64,000 bases of DNA from Fulvia fulva (Eukaryota > Ascomycota > Dothideomycetes > Mycosphaerellales > Mycosphaerellaceae), in contig NC_063014.1 of NCBI RefSeq assembly GCF_020509005.1, positions 310,001 through 374,000 of the forward strand, read 5' to 3'. The position numbers were made by a program, and so were the translations under genes. The notes below the pieces were generated by a model. The model worked only from the letters and a program-made list of their open reading frames with translations, was not told the DNA's origin and ran no database searches. Below, piece after piece: positions 43,401 to 55,278 of this stretch (within the stretch, counting starts at the first letter, position 1; each line of letters begins with the position of its first letter).

Positions 43401-45734
43401 ATTCGAGTCTTCCAGATGTGGAAGTACGTCCGGTCCTTGTCGTGAAGCTAGGGACCGAAAATGGCAACCATCTGCAGGTTCGGCAATCCTCTCTCGAAAG
43501 AAAATGTTCGTCCTACGGTTCCACTCCCCGCATTAACAGTAAGTTCTAATCACCGCTTGCCCGAATTCAGGCCGAACTCGCACCAGGCAGATCAGCAGCA
43601 AGCAAATATTGGTCTTTGGAACGCAAACCTGTATGGAACCTCGCAGTCATATCGAAGCAAAGCCATAACACAGTCTAGCAGCACTTCTGCAGCACTACGA
43701 CACCTGATGACTGCGGATGATAAACAGCTGCTCGCCCATACCGCGGCAATGTCGAAAATACCTTTGCGCTACCTTCACACGATAACACGATGTGGATCGT
43801 CCCGACACACGAAAAACGACAGTAGTGTGACACTCCAGCACAGATCGTGAAGTGCAGCGCGCTCATGTTTGTGTCCACATCGGTCTCGAGAGCGTACGCA
43901 CCAGGCACCCCGGCCCATGAGATGTGAATGGACTTGCAGGACCGCCGGGCCGGCTTCAGCCTGTGGCCTGTCAGTCTTTATCCACGATGCCGGTAGATCT
44001 GCTAGCATGAGGACACGCGGCTGTCGGTGCGGTGCCGCTGTCGGGCTCGGCCTGCTTGACCTTGAGCAGGGCAATCCCATTCACCTCTCGGATCTCCCAA
44101 CGTCGAGACTGGAAGGATAAATTTCGCCCATGGGTTTACTGTACATGACACCGACGGAGCATGAGGCACGAAGGATCGCAGGATATGGTCATTGCGACTT
44201 CATGTTCAACCTTACCATATCAGTCCATCAGTCCGCGCATTGTTGTGCCATGCCTCGCCATAACTTGCTTGGTGTCGTTCCGAACGCGAGCAGCATGCCT
44301 GATAGCTCACTCACTTGAACAGGCCGTCAGCCTCATCTTCGCGGCAGCACGGCACGTCTGGTCTCTTGGCTCACATGGACTTCTCCAATAGCTCTATTGT
44401 CCGGCGCTACCCCATCGACAACAGGCAAGCTCAAGCGTGCTCATCTGCGATCATACACTTCTCGTCAGGGTCATGACTCCTGTCTGGGCTCACACGAAGG
44501 GCACCATTTGCCGTGCGCGCTCAAAGGCTGCATTGGCAACACTGTTGTCCTTACTCATGCATGGGACAATCATAGAGTCATCGCCGATGAATTGGGGCAG
44601 AGCACCGAAAAGATGCTAACATGTCTCCTTACGACCTGTGCTGTCGTGGCTTACAATCCCAGCGAAGTCCGGCCAGACCGAAGCACACATTTTCCATCCT
44701 CGGATGATCGTGGGCCGAGATCTAGAAGGCATGAGGAAAAAAAATCCGCGAAATCACCTCCGCTTCATCAGAGACCATTTGGGCAATACGCCGTTGACTT
44801 GATCTACGGCCGATGCAATAGACTCAGACCTGCACTCGCATTGAAACAGACTGTCTGATATAGAGCACATGCGCTGCGCCTGAGCTAATGTCATCGGCAA
44901 CATCGAAATGGTGCCCAGAACGGACTTGAGGCAACGCTCACAGCGATCGATGCTAGCTTCAGCGTCCGTCTTCGGGCTTCAAAGTGACATCAACAATGTA
45001 CGCATGGTGTGGTCAGATCAAGCGAAGCCGTCGAGTGATCTTGACGAACACCTGTCTTCTACGCAGCAGCTGATGTCGAAGTTGAGCGCCAAGGCGGCCT
45101 CTAGGCTCAGCCAGCGCCTATAGTGTTGAAGATAAAGCAACGGGTCTAGCATTTCGCAAGTAACGGTTCTAGTAAGCCTCGTCTCTCTATCAGTCTTTCA
45201 GTAGCAGATGCAGTGGTGAATGCAGATAGTCACCACATCAGCTGGTCAATGTCAGCAATGACTTCCCTCCCGAGACACGATGCCACCTTTCCAGAAGACG
45301 TGCCAACACATTGGGTGTTCGTTGAAACGTTATCTGTTATAGGTGATAGAGTTCTTGCGACGTTCGGACTATCGAGCCGTTGACATTGTGGCGCCGGTAT
45401 TTGATGATAGACTCCGATCGCAGCACGCTGCACGAGCACTGTCGTCAGCATCTTGGAAAGCAAACAATCCCAGCGTCATCAATGAATGCAAGAGCTCATA
45501 TACTCTCAGTAGTAGAGAATTTGGCTGATTCATGCTTTGCAGAGTGAAAGTGAATGGAATATAGATCTGTGGCGTCGAAAGTGACTCAGCCACATTTGAC
45601 TCACAACGCGGGCAGTGGCGGGAAAGCACGACGCATCCGCCACTCCTTGGCAATAAATTCAGGAAGTTGCAACTTCACTGCCGTTGCACTACACGACTCA
45701 CCCAAAACCACAACACCCCCTCCACACACCCAAC
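40408..45734. other. 5.3-kb gene-poor stretch upstream of TIF35
   Basis: I find no supported gene on either strand. Many open frames of 60-160 codons overlap and read as Ser/Arg/His/Cys-rich chance translations. The composition is balanced and retains CpA and TpG, so it is not RIPed repeat sequence. No terminal repeats or tRNA-like boxes were noticed. It may hold noncoding RNA genes or decayed sequence. The last 200 bases are the TIF35 promoter. Confidence 0.35.
45582..45603 (+). promoter_or_regulatory. Pair of TGACTCA sites upstream of eIF3g
   Basis: Perfect TGACTCA words occur at 45582-45588 and 45597-45603, starting 15 bases apart, about 135-150 bases before the TIF35 ATG. They match the Gcn4/CPC1 consensus. 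Two perfect copies this close together are unlikely by chance, but binding is not shown. Confidence 0.45.
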
Positions 45735-46684
45735 ATGGCCGCCGCAGTGCAGAACCCACCCCCCGTCAAGGGCACCGACTGGGCCGACGACGACGACACC
45801 CCCGACCTCGCCTCCAACATCCCCGCACCCCAAATCACCAAGAACAAAGACGGCACCGAAACCGTCGTCACAATCTTCATCAACGAAGAGGGCAAAAAGG
45901 TCAAGCGCACCCAGCGCATCCGCCGCACAGTCGTCAAGAAGCGCGAGAACCCCCGCGTCGCAGAGCGCCGAGCATGGGAGAAGATAGGCCCCGAGGCGGG
46001 CAAGCCAGCAGGCCCACGCCCCGACACCACCACCTTGGGTGAGAACATCATTTTCCGCCCACAGGCAGGTTTCAAGCCGGGAGGCGTGCAGGAGACGAAG
46101 CCGGAGGAGGACAAGAAGGCGGAGGCGTTGAAGAAGATGCAGATCAAGTGTCGTATTTGTAGCGGAGACCATTTCACGACCAAGTGTCCGTTCAAGGATA
46201 CGATGGCGCCGGAGGGAGCTGATGCGGAGCCGGCGGAGATGCCGGAGGGGATGGGACCGAGTGGGACTGGAGAGGGCGGGTTGGGAGCAGGTGGAAGCAG
46301 TTACGTGCCGCCGCATTTGCGGAAGGGTGCAGCTGGTGCTTCGGGCGGTGAGAGGATGGGTGGCAAGTTTGAGAGAGATGATCTGGCTACGCTCAGAGTC
46401 ACCAACGTAAGTTTTGATGGTTTGGGAGGATCATTGGATTGGGTGCTAACATTTTACAGGTCTCTGAATTCGCAGAAGAAGCAGACTTGCGCGAGATGTT
46501 CGAGCGCTACGGTCGTGTCACGCGTGTCTTCCTCGCCAAGGACAGGGAGACGGGCAGAGCAAAGGGCTTTGCGTTCGTGTCATACGCAGACCGCTCGGAT
46601 GCTGCGCGGGCATGCGAGAAGATGGACGGTTACGGTTACGGTCACTTGATTCTGCGTGTCGAGTTTGCGAAGAAGAGCACCTAG
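45735..46684 (+). CDS. TIF35: Translation initiation factor eIF3 subunit g
   Basis: RNA-binding subunit of eIF3 that promotes scanning on the 40S ribosome. Exons 45735-46406 and 46460-46684 (intron gtaagt...ctaac...cag, 53 bases) give 298 residues. The N-terminal half has [13 protein letters not shown] and the basic linker [20 protein letters not shown]. The zinc knuckle is [16 protein letters not shown]. Then comes a Gly-rich hinge with [12 protein letters not shown]. The C-terminal RRM is ATLRVTN with [14 protein letters not shown] (RNP2) and [17 protein letters not shown] (RNP1). The intron falls inside the RRM after RVTN. The ATG follows a C-rich leader. Everything matches fungal eIF3g. 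Confidence 0.96.
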
Positions 46685-46908
46685 ATGCACTCCTCATCAT
46701 GACTTTGAGGTACATGTGCAGTATGTAGCATCATGGGCGTATGGGTAGTATGGAATGAAGCTGAATGAACGGCTACTTTCTTTAACACAAGTCTGAGCGC
46801 TTTGCTCCTTTCCATCTTCACAGTTCTCAGCTCAAGGCCGATGAATGCTATTTGTGCACAACGGCATGCTATGGAACCTTTCCTATACTATCACACACAC
46901 CCACCAAT

Positions 46909-49900
46909 CTATAGTGAATCGCTTGCTCTTCGCTTCGTACCGTTGTAGCCAGCGCAATCCTCTGTCTCTTGCGCGATCACAGGACTGACGCCGACTCCCT
47001 CTTGTGCGTCCTCATCCTCCTGGCAGTCCTCAACACACGGTGGAAGGTAGCCCAGTGGTGCTGGTAAATCAGCCGCATGTTCGGAAACTTCGCCAATGTA
47101 TTCGCCTGTATCACTCGCCGCCATGTTCTCACGGAGATCTGCAGTCTCGAGACCAGTCATGGTAAGCCTGCTGCCGACGATAGTGGCGCGCACGTTGCTG
47201 AGATCAGCACGTCTTTGAGGGACGCTTTGCGCCCTCTCTTCGGCGTTCTTGTCCCTGCATGTGCGCAACAGTGTTCTTGCAAAGTTTTTCGCATCGTCAA
47301 GGTGGTAAGAGGGTCCCCGCTGCTGTACGACATCGTCAATGTGTTCGCCGATGATCACAAGCGGGGCGTCTGGGATGTTATGATCTTGCGCCAACGCGGA
47401 CATCCAAAGAATGTCATCGACTGTGTCCATCACGATTGAGCGAGATGAGGCCTGGTCTTCACGCTCGAGCTGAGAGATTGCGAGGTCGAGCGGTCCTTCC
47501 GATAGAATCGCACGGCCAGCGTCAGCCATGGTGTCGATGACCCACTGCATGATACCTCTGCACTGTAGCAGAAAGGAGTGGTAGTCGAAGGCGAGCTTCT
47601 CGTCGTCGGACATCATGGCAGTCCTGAGGACTGAAAGCAGTTCTGTGGGCTGGAGCTTGCGACACGCCTCCCATTGAGAGACGAGTTCGTCGTTGACTTT
47701 GCACTTGGTCACTGATGAAAGCAATGTGAAAACTTTTGCCATCGCATGCTTAAGTGCCTTTCCCCGTGTAATGCTCTGGTCCCGGGAAATGAGGTGTCGA
47801 TGATAGACTGTCATGATCCACGTCGTACAAGGAGCAAGTTGTGGTCTCTTCTTGAGCATAGTCGCCAGGGATGGCAGGGGAGCTCGTTCAAGTTGACCTC
47901 GCTTCCGCTTTTGCTCTCTGCTATATTCCGTGAGCGGTACGCCGAGTGCAATGCCGAATTGCTTTGCACAAGAGACCACGCTGCCTGAAGTCTGCTCCAG
48001 ATCTTGCAACCCCAAAGAACATGGCCCTGAGTTAACAGCATGCGCGAAGAACTCCATGTCTTCCCATCGGTTCTTGATGGTTCCAGACTTGCGACAGGCG
48101 TAGTAAAGGTGAGACGTGGCCAATGCCAAGAATGGTGCGCCACACGAGTAGACACCGTTAGCATAATATTGATTGAGTATCATGTTGGCGTAGGTTCCCG
48201 TGAGCACTGGAAAGTTCACGAACGTGTCCGCCAGTTCAGGCATTGCATCTCGAAGCTTGTCAGATTTTCCTTCCTTCGCGATCTGCAAAACTTGGTCTGA
48301 TGTGTCGCCGATGACCTTGCTGATCCACCGCGACGAGGCTTCCCGCAAGCCATCTGCGTTAGATAGTATCAAACAGTGATCGGCCGGCGTGGGATAGTGC
48401 CTGAACTTCCTCGAGCTGTGCCCATTTAGACTTCACAATGACTGCCTCCTTGTACAGACTGGCGAACGGACTCATCGTATCTTCAACGCCGATCTCGATT
48501 GTGTCCATCATGGCCTGATATATCATGACCACGTGTAGGGGCATGTCTCCCGTTGCGACGAAAACGTCGGGAAGTAAGTTGCAGAACTGGTCGAATTTAG
48601 GTAGCGCCGCACCTCCCCCTTTCTGTACCAGGTCTGCGGTAGTCACAGCCAGGCTTCGCATGCGGCGATTGAGCTCATGGCATCTGTCTGCAAAAGTCAG
48701 GACGACCTGGCGAAATGGCTCTTCTGCAGCGGTGGACCTTCAGCCTTCGCGAATGGCGGATAAGCATGCAAATGCTGGAACACACAAAAATCGGCGGTAG
48801 AGACAGAGAAGTTGCCATCTACCAGCGAAGTGGTATCAGAACAGGAGAAACTCTCGATCTCGCCATCACACATCGAGATCTCGAAGTCAAGACGATCGGC
48901 GACCCTCGAGAAGGTGCCCAGTGGAGGAAATTCTGCCGCGAAGTCGTCGGTAATGTGCTGCACGATCTCATATGCCTTATCGCTGAGCTCTGATGCCACG
49001 TGGATGCCAATCTTCTTGTCGTAGTATTCTTGCCAAATGCTGCGGAGGAAGTTGCGGATCTTGTTGAAGTCTTTGAGCAGGCACCAGAAAGCGAACAAAT
49101 CCTCGCCTTCTGGTTGCTCGAGCTCGAAGTGTGTAGTCTATGGCTTGGTACAGATGGGCTCAGAGATGGCAAAGTGTTCCACTGATTCCTCTAAAGAGTC
49201 AATCGCAGGCTCCTCGAGGGCCAGTCCCTTGTAGATGTTCTTCAGCACGGTGCTGTCATCAGGCTTGACAGCAACTGACGCAGCTGAAGGCTTCTTCTTC
49301 CCTCGAGTCGCCTTGGGCCGTGAAACAACGGGCTGGCTGTACTTGTGTGCTCTTTTGAGATGATCGAGTACTTCCACCAACACATGTATGAAGTGCTGAT
49401 GCGACTCATTTTGCTGGCGGTGTTCAGCATCCTTCGTGGTCGTTTTCTGCTCGTTCCAGACACTGTAGTCCCTCCTGCCTGCCAGTACGTCTTCTGTGAT
49501 GATGATGATGTCTCTGATATCCTTCGGAGGCGCTCGGTTGCGCAATGTGGTGATGGAAACCTCGGAGGCAAGGCGCACTAGTTGGGATGTACTGATGCGC
49601 ACCGTATGACTACTGCCTCGCAGCGCACTGTGCTTGAGCGCTTTGCGAGTCTGCCGGTCGACTATGCTCTCGAGTTTGCCGATGTCATTGGCGGTATCTG
49701 CAAGCCATTGCGTGATGCGGTTTGTGCCAATCTTATAGCGCTGATAGAGATCAGCGAAGGTCCGTCCATGTCCGTCGAGCGGCTGTCGAAAAGTGCGCAG
49801 AGAAGGAGACAGGAGATTGATGTATGTTGCGAATTCCAAAAGAGCCAGAGAGAGGCGGGGGACTTTCCATGCATGACGCAATCCGCTGCTTGTGAGTGAA

Positions 49901-49920
49901 TGCAGATGCGTAAAATTCAC
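46909..49920 (-). CDS. DUF6604-type protein (copy B); splice model or decay uncertain
   Basis: Relative of the protein at 13032-15807, recognised by LYQRYKIGTNRITQWLADTA, FWCLLKDFNKIRNFLRSIW and, near the C-terminus, SQWEACRKLQPTELLSVL. The best spliced model has exons 49920-49183, 49137-48738, 48687-48375 and 48319-46909, giving 953 residues in one frame. The introns are 45, 50 and 55 bases. The second has a good branch and acceptor (ctgac...ttttgcag), but all three donors are weak (gtggaa, gtccac, gtttga). The first intron is needed to remove a TAG at 49138-49140; without it the gene has a premature stop. So it is either intact with poor splice sites or in early decay. The function is unknown. 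Unlike copy A, no intron interrupts the N-terminal motif. Confidence 0.65.
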
Positions 49921-51880
49921 ATATTGGCGACTTCAGAATATTCATCCATGTCGCGACTCCTGCGAGCCTACAAGGTTCCTCAATGTCGATGGCAGCCGGC
50001 GCATTACCGCAATCCGATCAGACAACCTTCCTGCCGACCATTTGCACTCCGGCGCTTCGAGTTAGCTCACCTCCTCGATGTTCGAAGTCGATTCGCTTCC
50101 AAACGTGCTGTCATTGAAGACCACATGAGTCGAGAAGTCCGCCACGTTCGGGAGGAAAACAGATGTAGATGGAATCACAGCCTCGAACACCAGCGCAGTG
50201 TACGGCAGTAGCTTTGAGGAAGACCTGTTGAAGTCAATACATCTATCTAGATCAAGTCATTGTAATGATCATCTTCGAGATGGACTTGGCGCCCTACTCG
50301 CGTTTCGGACCTACCAAACGACAAAATCAACCAGCTCGTGCGGCAGCCTTCTGATGTACAATTTGCAGCGTGCGGAGTACTCGCGGCTCAACTCGAAGAC
50401 AGCAAGCTCAGAACCAGATAGGCGAAGCTAAGGAAGCTGAAGTGATCAAGTTGTCACTGCAGCACTTCGTCTCAAAGGCTGTCCCGCACGGGTGAAATGA
50501 CATGCATATATGTCAAATTGCAGATGGAAGTGGGCGCGACTCTATGTCATGTCCAGATCCTGCGTACCAGCTGTTTGCACATCAGCTGCAGTCTGTTCCA
50601 GGGTCAGTCTTAAGGTAAGAGACTGGGCACGCATCGAAGGTATGCTAGCCACGCCGATCCGCTGTAGCTGACGTCTAGCTTCTTCGTAGACAGCCAGTCG
50701 TGTGAGAATCGTGTTAGGTAGGTCGTCTCTTAAGGCTGCTGCGATCGCTCTAAGTACCTTTCCGCATCAATACCAGGGCCCCGGCTCAAGTACCCACCGA
50801 GGAGCACTATCAGTCAGCCAGTGGACGACGTGCTTTCAACCTGAAACAGTAAAGCCACCGTAGCAACCTGTGGTCAGTAGAAGTCACATGGGCCAAGCAG
50901 ATGGGGAAGGCATGGCTGCCTTGAGTCAAAAGCAAGAGGTGCAGCATTTGATGATAGTCCCACAGGCTGCAAAGAGCAGCATATGTCGCCGTGCCAACAG
51001 GAGATTTACACCGCAAAGTGAATACTCCCAAGGTAGAACGATGCGATGGCCTCAGCAGGTTGTGGTAATGCTGCGAGCTAGGCTCATTCCTGCAATTGTC
51101 ACCCGCAAGTGGGCGCACTGACGCGGCTCTGTATCGTCAACACTTGCGTGCTGGGCGGCGCATGATGTGCTTGTGCCGTGCGATATGCTGATGCATAGGT
51201 CGTGTTCCCAGAATTGCTGATAGATCGATGGAAGACGATGCGATTTTGATGATGTGAAAGAGGCTGCTACAGTACACAATATGAGCGGGTAAAGTCCGGA
51301 AGACGCGCTGACCGATTCAACACGATTTCTTCTCGACCAGTGTGTACAGAGGTGAGCGAATGCAGCATACGAATGTCTCCATCACTCAGCTACTCAACAC
51401 ATCTCCTCCTCCTGCTCTTCCAAAGATGCTGTGATATCATCTTCACATGCACGCCCCGGCACCAATGACAAGCTAGCCCGTTATCTCGCTTGGCATGAAG
51501 TCACTCCTTATCAGGCACTTCAACAACTTCACCCCTTGCGTACCGTTAGGACATACCAAGCAAGCCCTCAGCCTACGACACGAGCTGCTACTGGTGTATG
51601 CGACCGAGCCTCTGCCATATGCAGCACCACCAGACGGCAGGAATCCTCTGACACGCGTCATGTCCGTTCTTGCCCGGCGAGCTGCCTTGAACCTGGTTTG
51701 CGTGATTCCCCTGTCCTCTCTCTCGCCTACTGACGCAGTCGGTGTTACTGTTTCTGTTCATACCTGTTTCTTGCTCTCAGCCCTACACGTTGACTCCACT
51801 GATTCAACCAGCAACCAGAAAGCATAACCAGCTGCAGCTCACAGACAGCCATTGGATCACTGCACATTGCATCGAGCAAC
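49921..51880. other. 2-kb stretch without a supported gene
   Basis: No gene seen. Open frames are short, overlapping and without domain-like sequence. The right end is the promoter of the GRGG-repeat gene. Confidence 0.4.
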
Positions 51881-52408
51881 ATGGCCAACACGATCCACTC
51901 CACAGGCCGCGGTGGTGAGCAATGGCCCTCGGTGCATCACCCTTCGCCATCGCAAAGATACTCACAAACCACAGGCGCCGGCAACATCGGCCCAGACGGC
52001 AATGTCTACGTCGATGGCGACATTGTGCGCGAAGGCACGCCGGGCGTTTCCAAGGAGCCGGAATACAGCGCTGGCCGCGGCGGTGCAGGAAACATCGCGC
52101 ACGCAGAGAAGGCTGGCGTGCCATCGCAGGAAGTGGTCCCGGAATCTGCGACGCGAGTTGAGCAACCTGGTGGCGCCTACGACAATTACCACACTGGCCG
52201 AGGCGGGGAGGGGAATGTGCATAAGGAGAAGTGAGTATAGATAATGTTCAGTATGGGCTAATTCGTGGACTGACTCTGCAACGGTAGATACGGCGGCCAC
52301 TCGCAACCTCAGAAAGAGCGTGGACAGAAAGAGAGCTTGTTGCATAGAGCCAAACACGCCATCGGCTTGGACAAGAAAGAGAAGACTCCAGAGCCAAGTG
52401 CAAAGTAA
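51881..52408 (+). CDS. Par32-like GRGG-repeat protein (DUF3602)
   Basis: Two exons, 51881-52230 and 52288-52408 (intron gtgagt...tag, 57 bases), give 156 residues. The protein is hydrophilic and probably disordered, with four spaced repeats: STGRGGEQ, TTGAGNIGPDG, SAGRGGAGNI and HTGRGGEGNV. This repeat defines the DUF3602 family, which includes yeast Par32/Amu1, a TORC1/Npr1-linked regulator of ammonium transporters that inserts into their pores. That role is inferred by family only. The C-terminus is basic (RAKHAIGLDKKEK). The ATG at 51881 follows a leader ending in gagcaac. Confidence 0.85.
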
Positions 52409-53075
52409 AGTAAAGCACGCGAGGTCCTAGCTCTCAACCATGCTTGGAGCGGAGGACATACAGTGACATACCATGACGGCAACGAGAACTGCTTTTTTGA
52501 TACCACGAATAGTATTGCGCGTAGACGGATCTGCCGGCACCCCATCAGTAATGATATCTTGCGTATGAATACCGCGCGCACACACCACATACAATCCATA
52601 TCCACTCTCATATCGTTCACATTGCTTCTTCTCACTCTTCTTCTCGCATCGGAGCACCGACCGACGTTAGTACCTCGTACCACAAGATGACATATCACAC
52701 ATGCGTGTGACACCTACTATACAGACCGACCAGAAAACCTTATTACAGTATCATTACCCGTCATCAGAGCACGACCCCACCACATCGTCCCATTGTGCAT
52801 AGTTCAGCTGCGCATGGTCCATGCCGTCGGCACTGACGTTGGTCTTCAATGGGAAAGCTGCAGCTGAGCCCGGCGTAGGAGCCAGGCCCGAACTATGCAA
52901 CTATTGCCGGATTGTGACGATAGCGTTGCTCATTTTTGTCTACATAATATTATGCAGCGTTGGGAAGAGAAGAGGTGAAAGTGACCTCGCTGAGCCGCAC
53001 GTTTTAAGCTGCCAATCTCAAGTTAACCTCGACTCTTGTCGTCAAAGGCCACGCACTACAACCATACACCCCAAA
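52409..53075. other. Intergenic stretch after the GRGG-repeat gene
   Basis: About 670 bases with AT-rich parts and no supported gene. Confidence 0.5.
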
Positions 53076-53379
53076 ATGACGATCCGCATCGAACAAGGAG
53101 ATGTACATGTATGCATAGGCTGTGGAATGCCAGTTGCGAATGTAAGAAAACGAGGCTAGAAACCTCAGGAGGACGTAGTGGTGTACAGTAATGATATTGA
53201 CAAAGCACGGCTAGGACGATACACGAGTCAATGATTGCGGCGTGGAAGCGTGTCTGCAAGAACAGCTCGAAGAGACGCAGGCGCCAAAAGCCAAAGCGGA
53301 GAGGGTCCTTCAGTGGTTGGCGCAGGCGTCGATGGAGGATGCTGTTGCGGCGTTGGGGTTTATGAGGGCTACAGCCTAG
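53076..53379 (+). CDS. Possible 65-residue small protein
   Basis: Proposed exons are 53076-53108 (MTIRIEQGDVH) and 53215-53379. The intron is 106 bases: donor gtatgc, branch-like attgac, acceptor ggctag. The join is in phase 0 and the second exon reads CGVEACLQEQLEETQAPKAK, then VLQWLAQASMEDAVAALGFM, ending at TAG. The second exon looks protein-like (amphipathic helices, few Arg/Ser runs), and the leader ccaaaATGAC is favourable. A Cys-x4-Cys pair is present. I do not recognise the family. The main doubt is the weak donor; reading on without splicing ends after 27 residues. Confidence 0.4.
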
Positions 53380-53526
53380 GGGAGTCAGGCGGGTTGGAAA
53401 GGTGGTGTAAGTGGAGCGTTCCGTGGAGTGTGAGGGAAGATGGTTGGTATCGTTTTTCTGAAGATTGGTATAGGCTGTTCGGCTCGTGGTATCTGTCGTC
53501 AGTCGTCAATTTGAAACACGGCTGCT

Positions 53527-54830
53527 TCACTTCTGCTCCTTCTTCTCGCCGCCGCCACCGGTTGTAGGCAGACCCATGAAGATCTTGAACGAGTCGTAAA
53601 TCATCCATTGCAGACCTGTCAGGGTACCGATCATGACGATGCTGGATCGCAGCTGTTAGCAGGTACATCTTCCAAATACATGAAGCTCGACTCACCGAAC
53701 AGGCAGACCACTCCAGAGACCACCAAAACCAATATCCTTGTAGATTCGCGAAGTAGCACCACCAAAGGACTCGCCCTTTTGACGGTTCGTGTTGAGCTTG
53801 CTGACCATGACGTCGGCCGGGTGAGAGATGATAGCGCAGAGAATACCGGCTAGGTAACCACCAGTGAAAGCAACACCGGTTTGGGCGGCCTTGGAGTAGT
53901 CGGCTTTAGTACCGGGAAGGCGGTGATAGATGATCTCAACAATGGTCTCGAAGGAGGCGAATTTCATCATGGTGTATGGAATCTGGCGACCCCAGAGCGG
54001 TGCAATACCTTTGTAAAGTCTGCCCGAGCAGAATTAGCGTGGCACGATCGTAATAATGTTGTCAGCGACGCTTACCCAGCGACCCCTTCCTCGGCGACAA
54101 TCTTGCTAATACCATTGAACGTCCCAGTCGCGAAAGGCGGCATAGTCGTCTGCATACGAACCTTCACAGCTTCGAGGGGACAGAGACCGATATCAGCAAA
54201 GAACTCAGCAGAGGCAGAACCGGCCAGGAAAATCCAAGTCTTGTAGCGCACTGCGTTCTCCTCGCCAGCCAGGTCGGAATAGAACTTTTTGAAAAATTCG
54301 TAGCAGCCGTATTTCAGGGCACCTTGGACGGAGTAACCGAAGAATGTTGGAGAGCCACCGGTGTACAGTCCAGCGTAGCCCTCACCTCGGATAATGGTGC
54401 GCCAGCCGTCGAAGTTGCCTTTATACAGCTTACTGTCGACTTGGCGACGGCACTTGACGAGATCGAGGGGTGTGACGCCCCAATGAGTGAGGCCACACGC
54501 CATCATACCACCAAAGGTGCTGTCCTGCTGTCAGTCGCGAGCTTTCCACGATAGCGGTCGCGTGCCTCACCATGTCGCGTAGTATTTGGGGCTGTAAAGC
54601 TCAATCTTGCCGACCTTATCCTGAGCGGCGTGAGACGCTTTCGCGACCTCTGCGGCTGCGGCCTCGCTCAATTGTTGTGCTTTTTGCTTTCCATCCTCGG
54701 CGACGTCCCAGGCTGAGTAGAAGTGCTCGATCGATTTGCGCTGAGGGAGGGGTTGTTGCTTGTTGAGGGTGTAGTGTGAGGCGTGTCCGAAGGTTGCGCT
54801 CAAGGCGCTCATCGACGGGAAGAGCGACAT
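53527..54830 (-). CDS. PIC2: Mitochondrial phosphate carrier (PIC2-like)
   Basis: Inner-membrane carrier importing phosphate (and, in yeast Pic2, copper). Exons 54830-54571, 54519-54076, 54019-53696 and 53641-53527 join in frame (donors gtgagg, gtaagc, gtgagt) to 380 residues. Three carrier repeats show the signatures [22 protein letters not shown] and [11 protein letters not shown], and the phosphate-carrier segments [24 protein letters not shown] and a final [20 protein letters not shown]. The N-terminal 90 residues before KYYATCTFGG form an extension with a helical Ala/Lys-rich stretch. The ATG at 54830 was chosen; five more codons upstream lead only to a GTG. No damage is visible. Confidence 0.95.
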
Positions 54831-55278
54831 TGTTGTTGTAGTCACTATCGCAGGTGATTAGTGTGTTGGGTAGCTTATCTCCGTTGTTGTTTCGGGGTTA
54901 TGGTTGTGAACGGTGTGGTTCAAACTTGGGTCATGTTGTTCTATTCGATCGCACTATGGGATATGGTACGGACTCGAGCACATACCTCACTATCGTCTGC
55001 ACAGCAGATTCACGTGCGATCAATGTTGCCAACAGAAACAAAGCAGGCACGCGTCATACGGACCAAAGCGCCCACCTCCACCAAAAAACAACACCACATC
55101 TTCAATCGTGTTTTCTTTATCCAATATCAGGCCCATTGCAACCAGCAAATTTATATACGTATCCGGATACATCACTGAACAAATTGTCGTGCTTGGATTG
55201 GCTATATGTGGTGTTGTTGTCGCATGCTACCGTCGCAAACTTTTCACCTGTTTCTTGGATTGGAGAAGCTACTGCAAG
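54831..55278. other. Boundary stretch between PIC2 and the repeat-rich block
   Basis: About 450 bases. The left part is the PIC2 promoter. No other gene is supported, although the frame of the next ORF is open leftwards to 54913. Confidence 0.4.
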
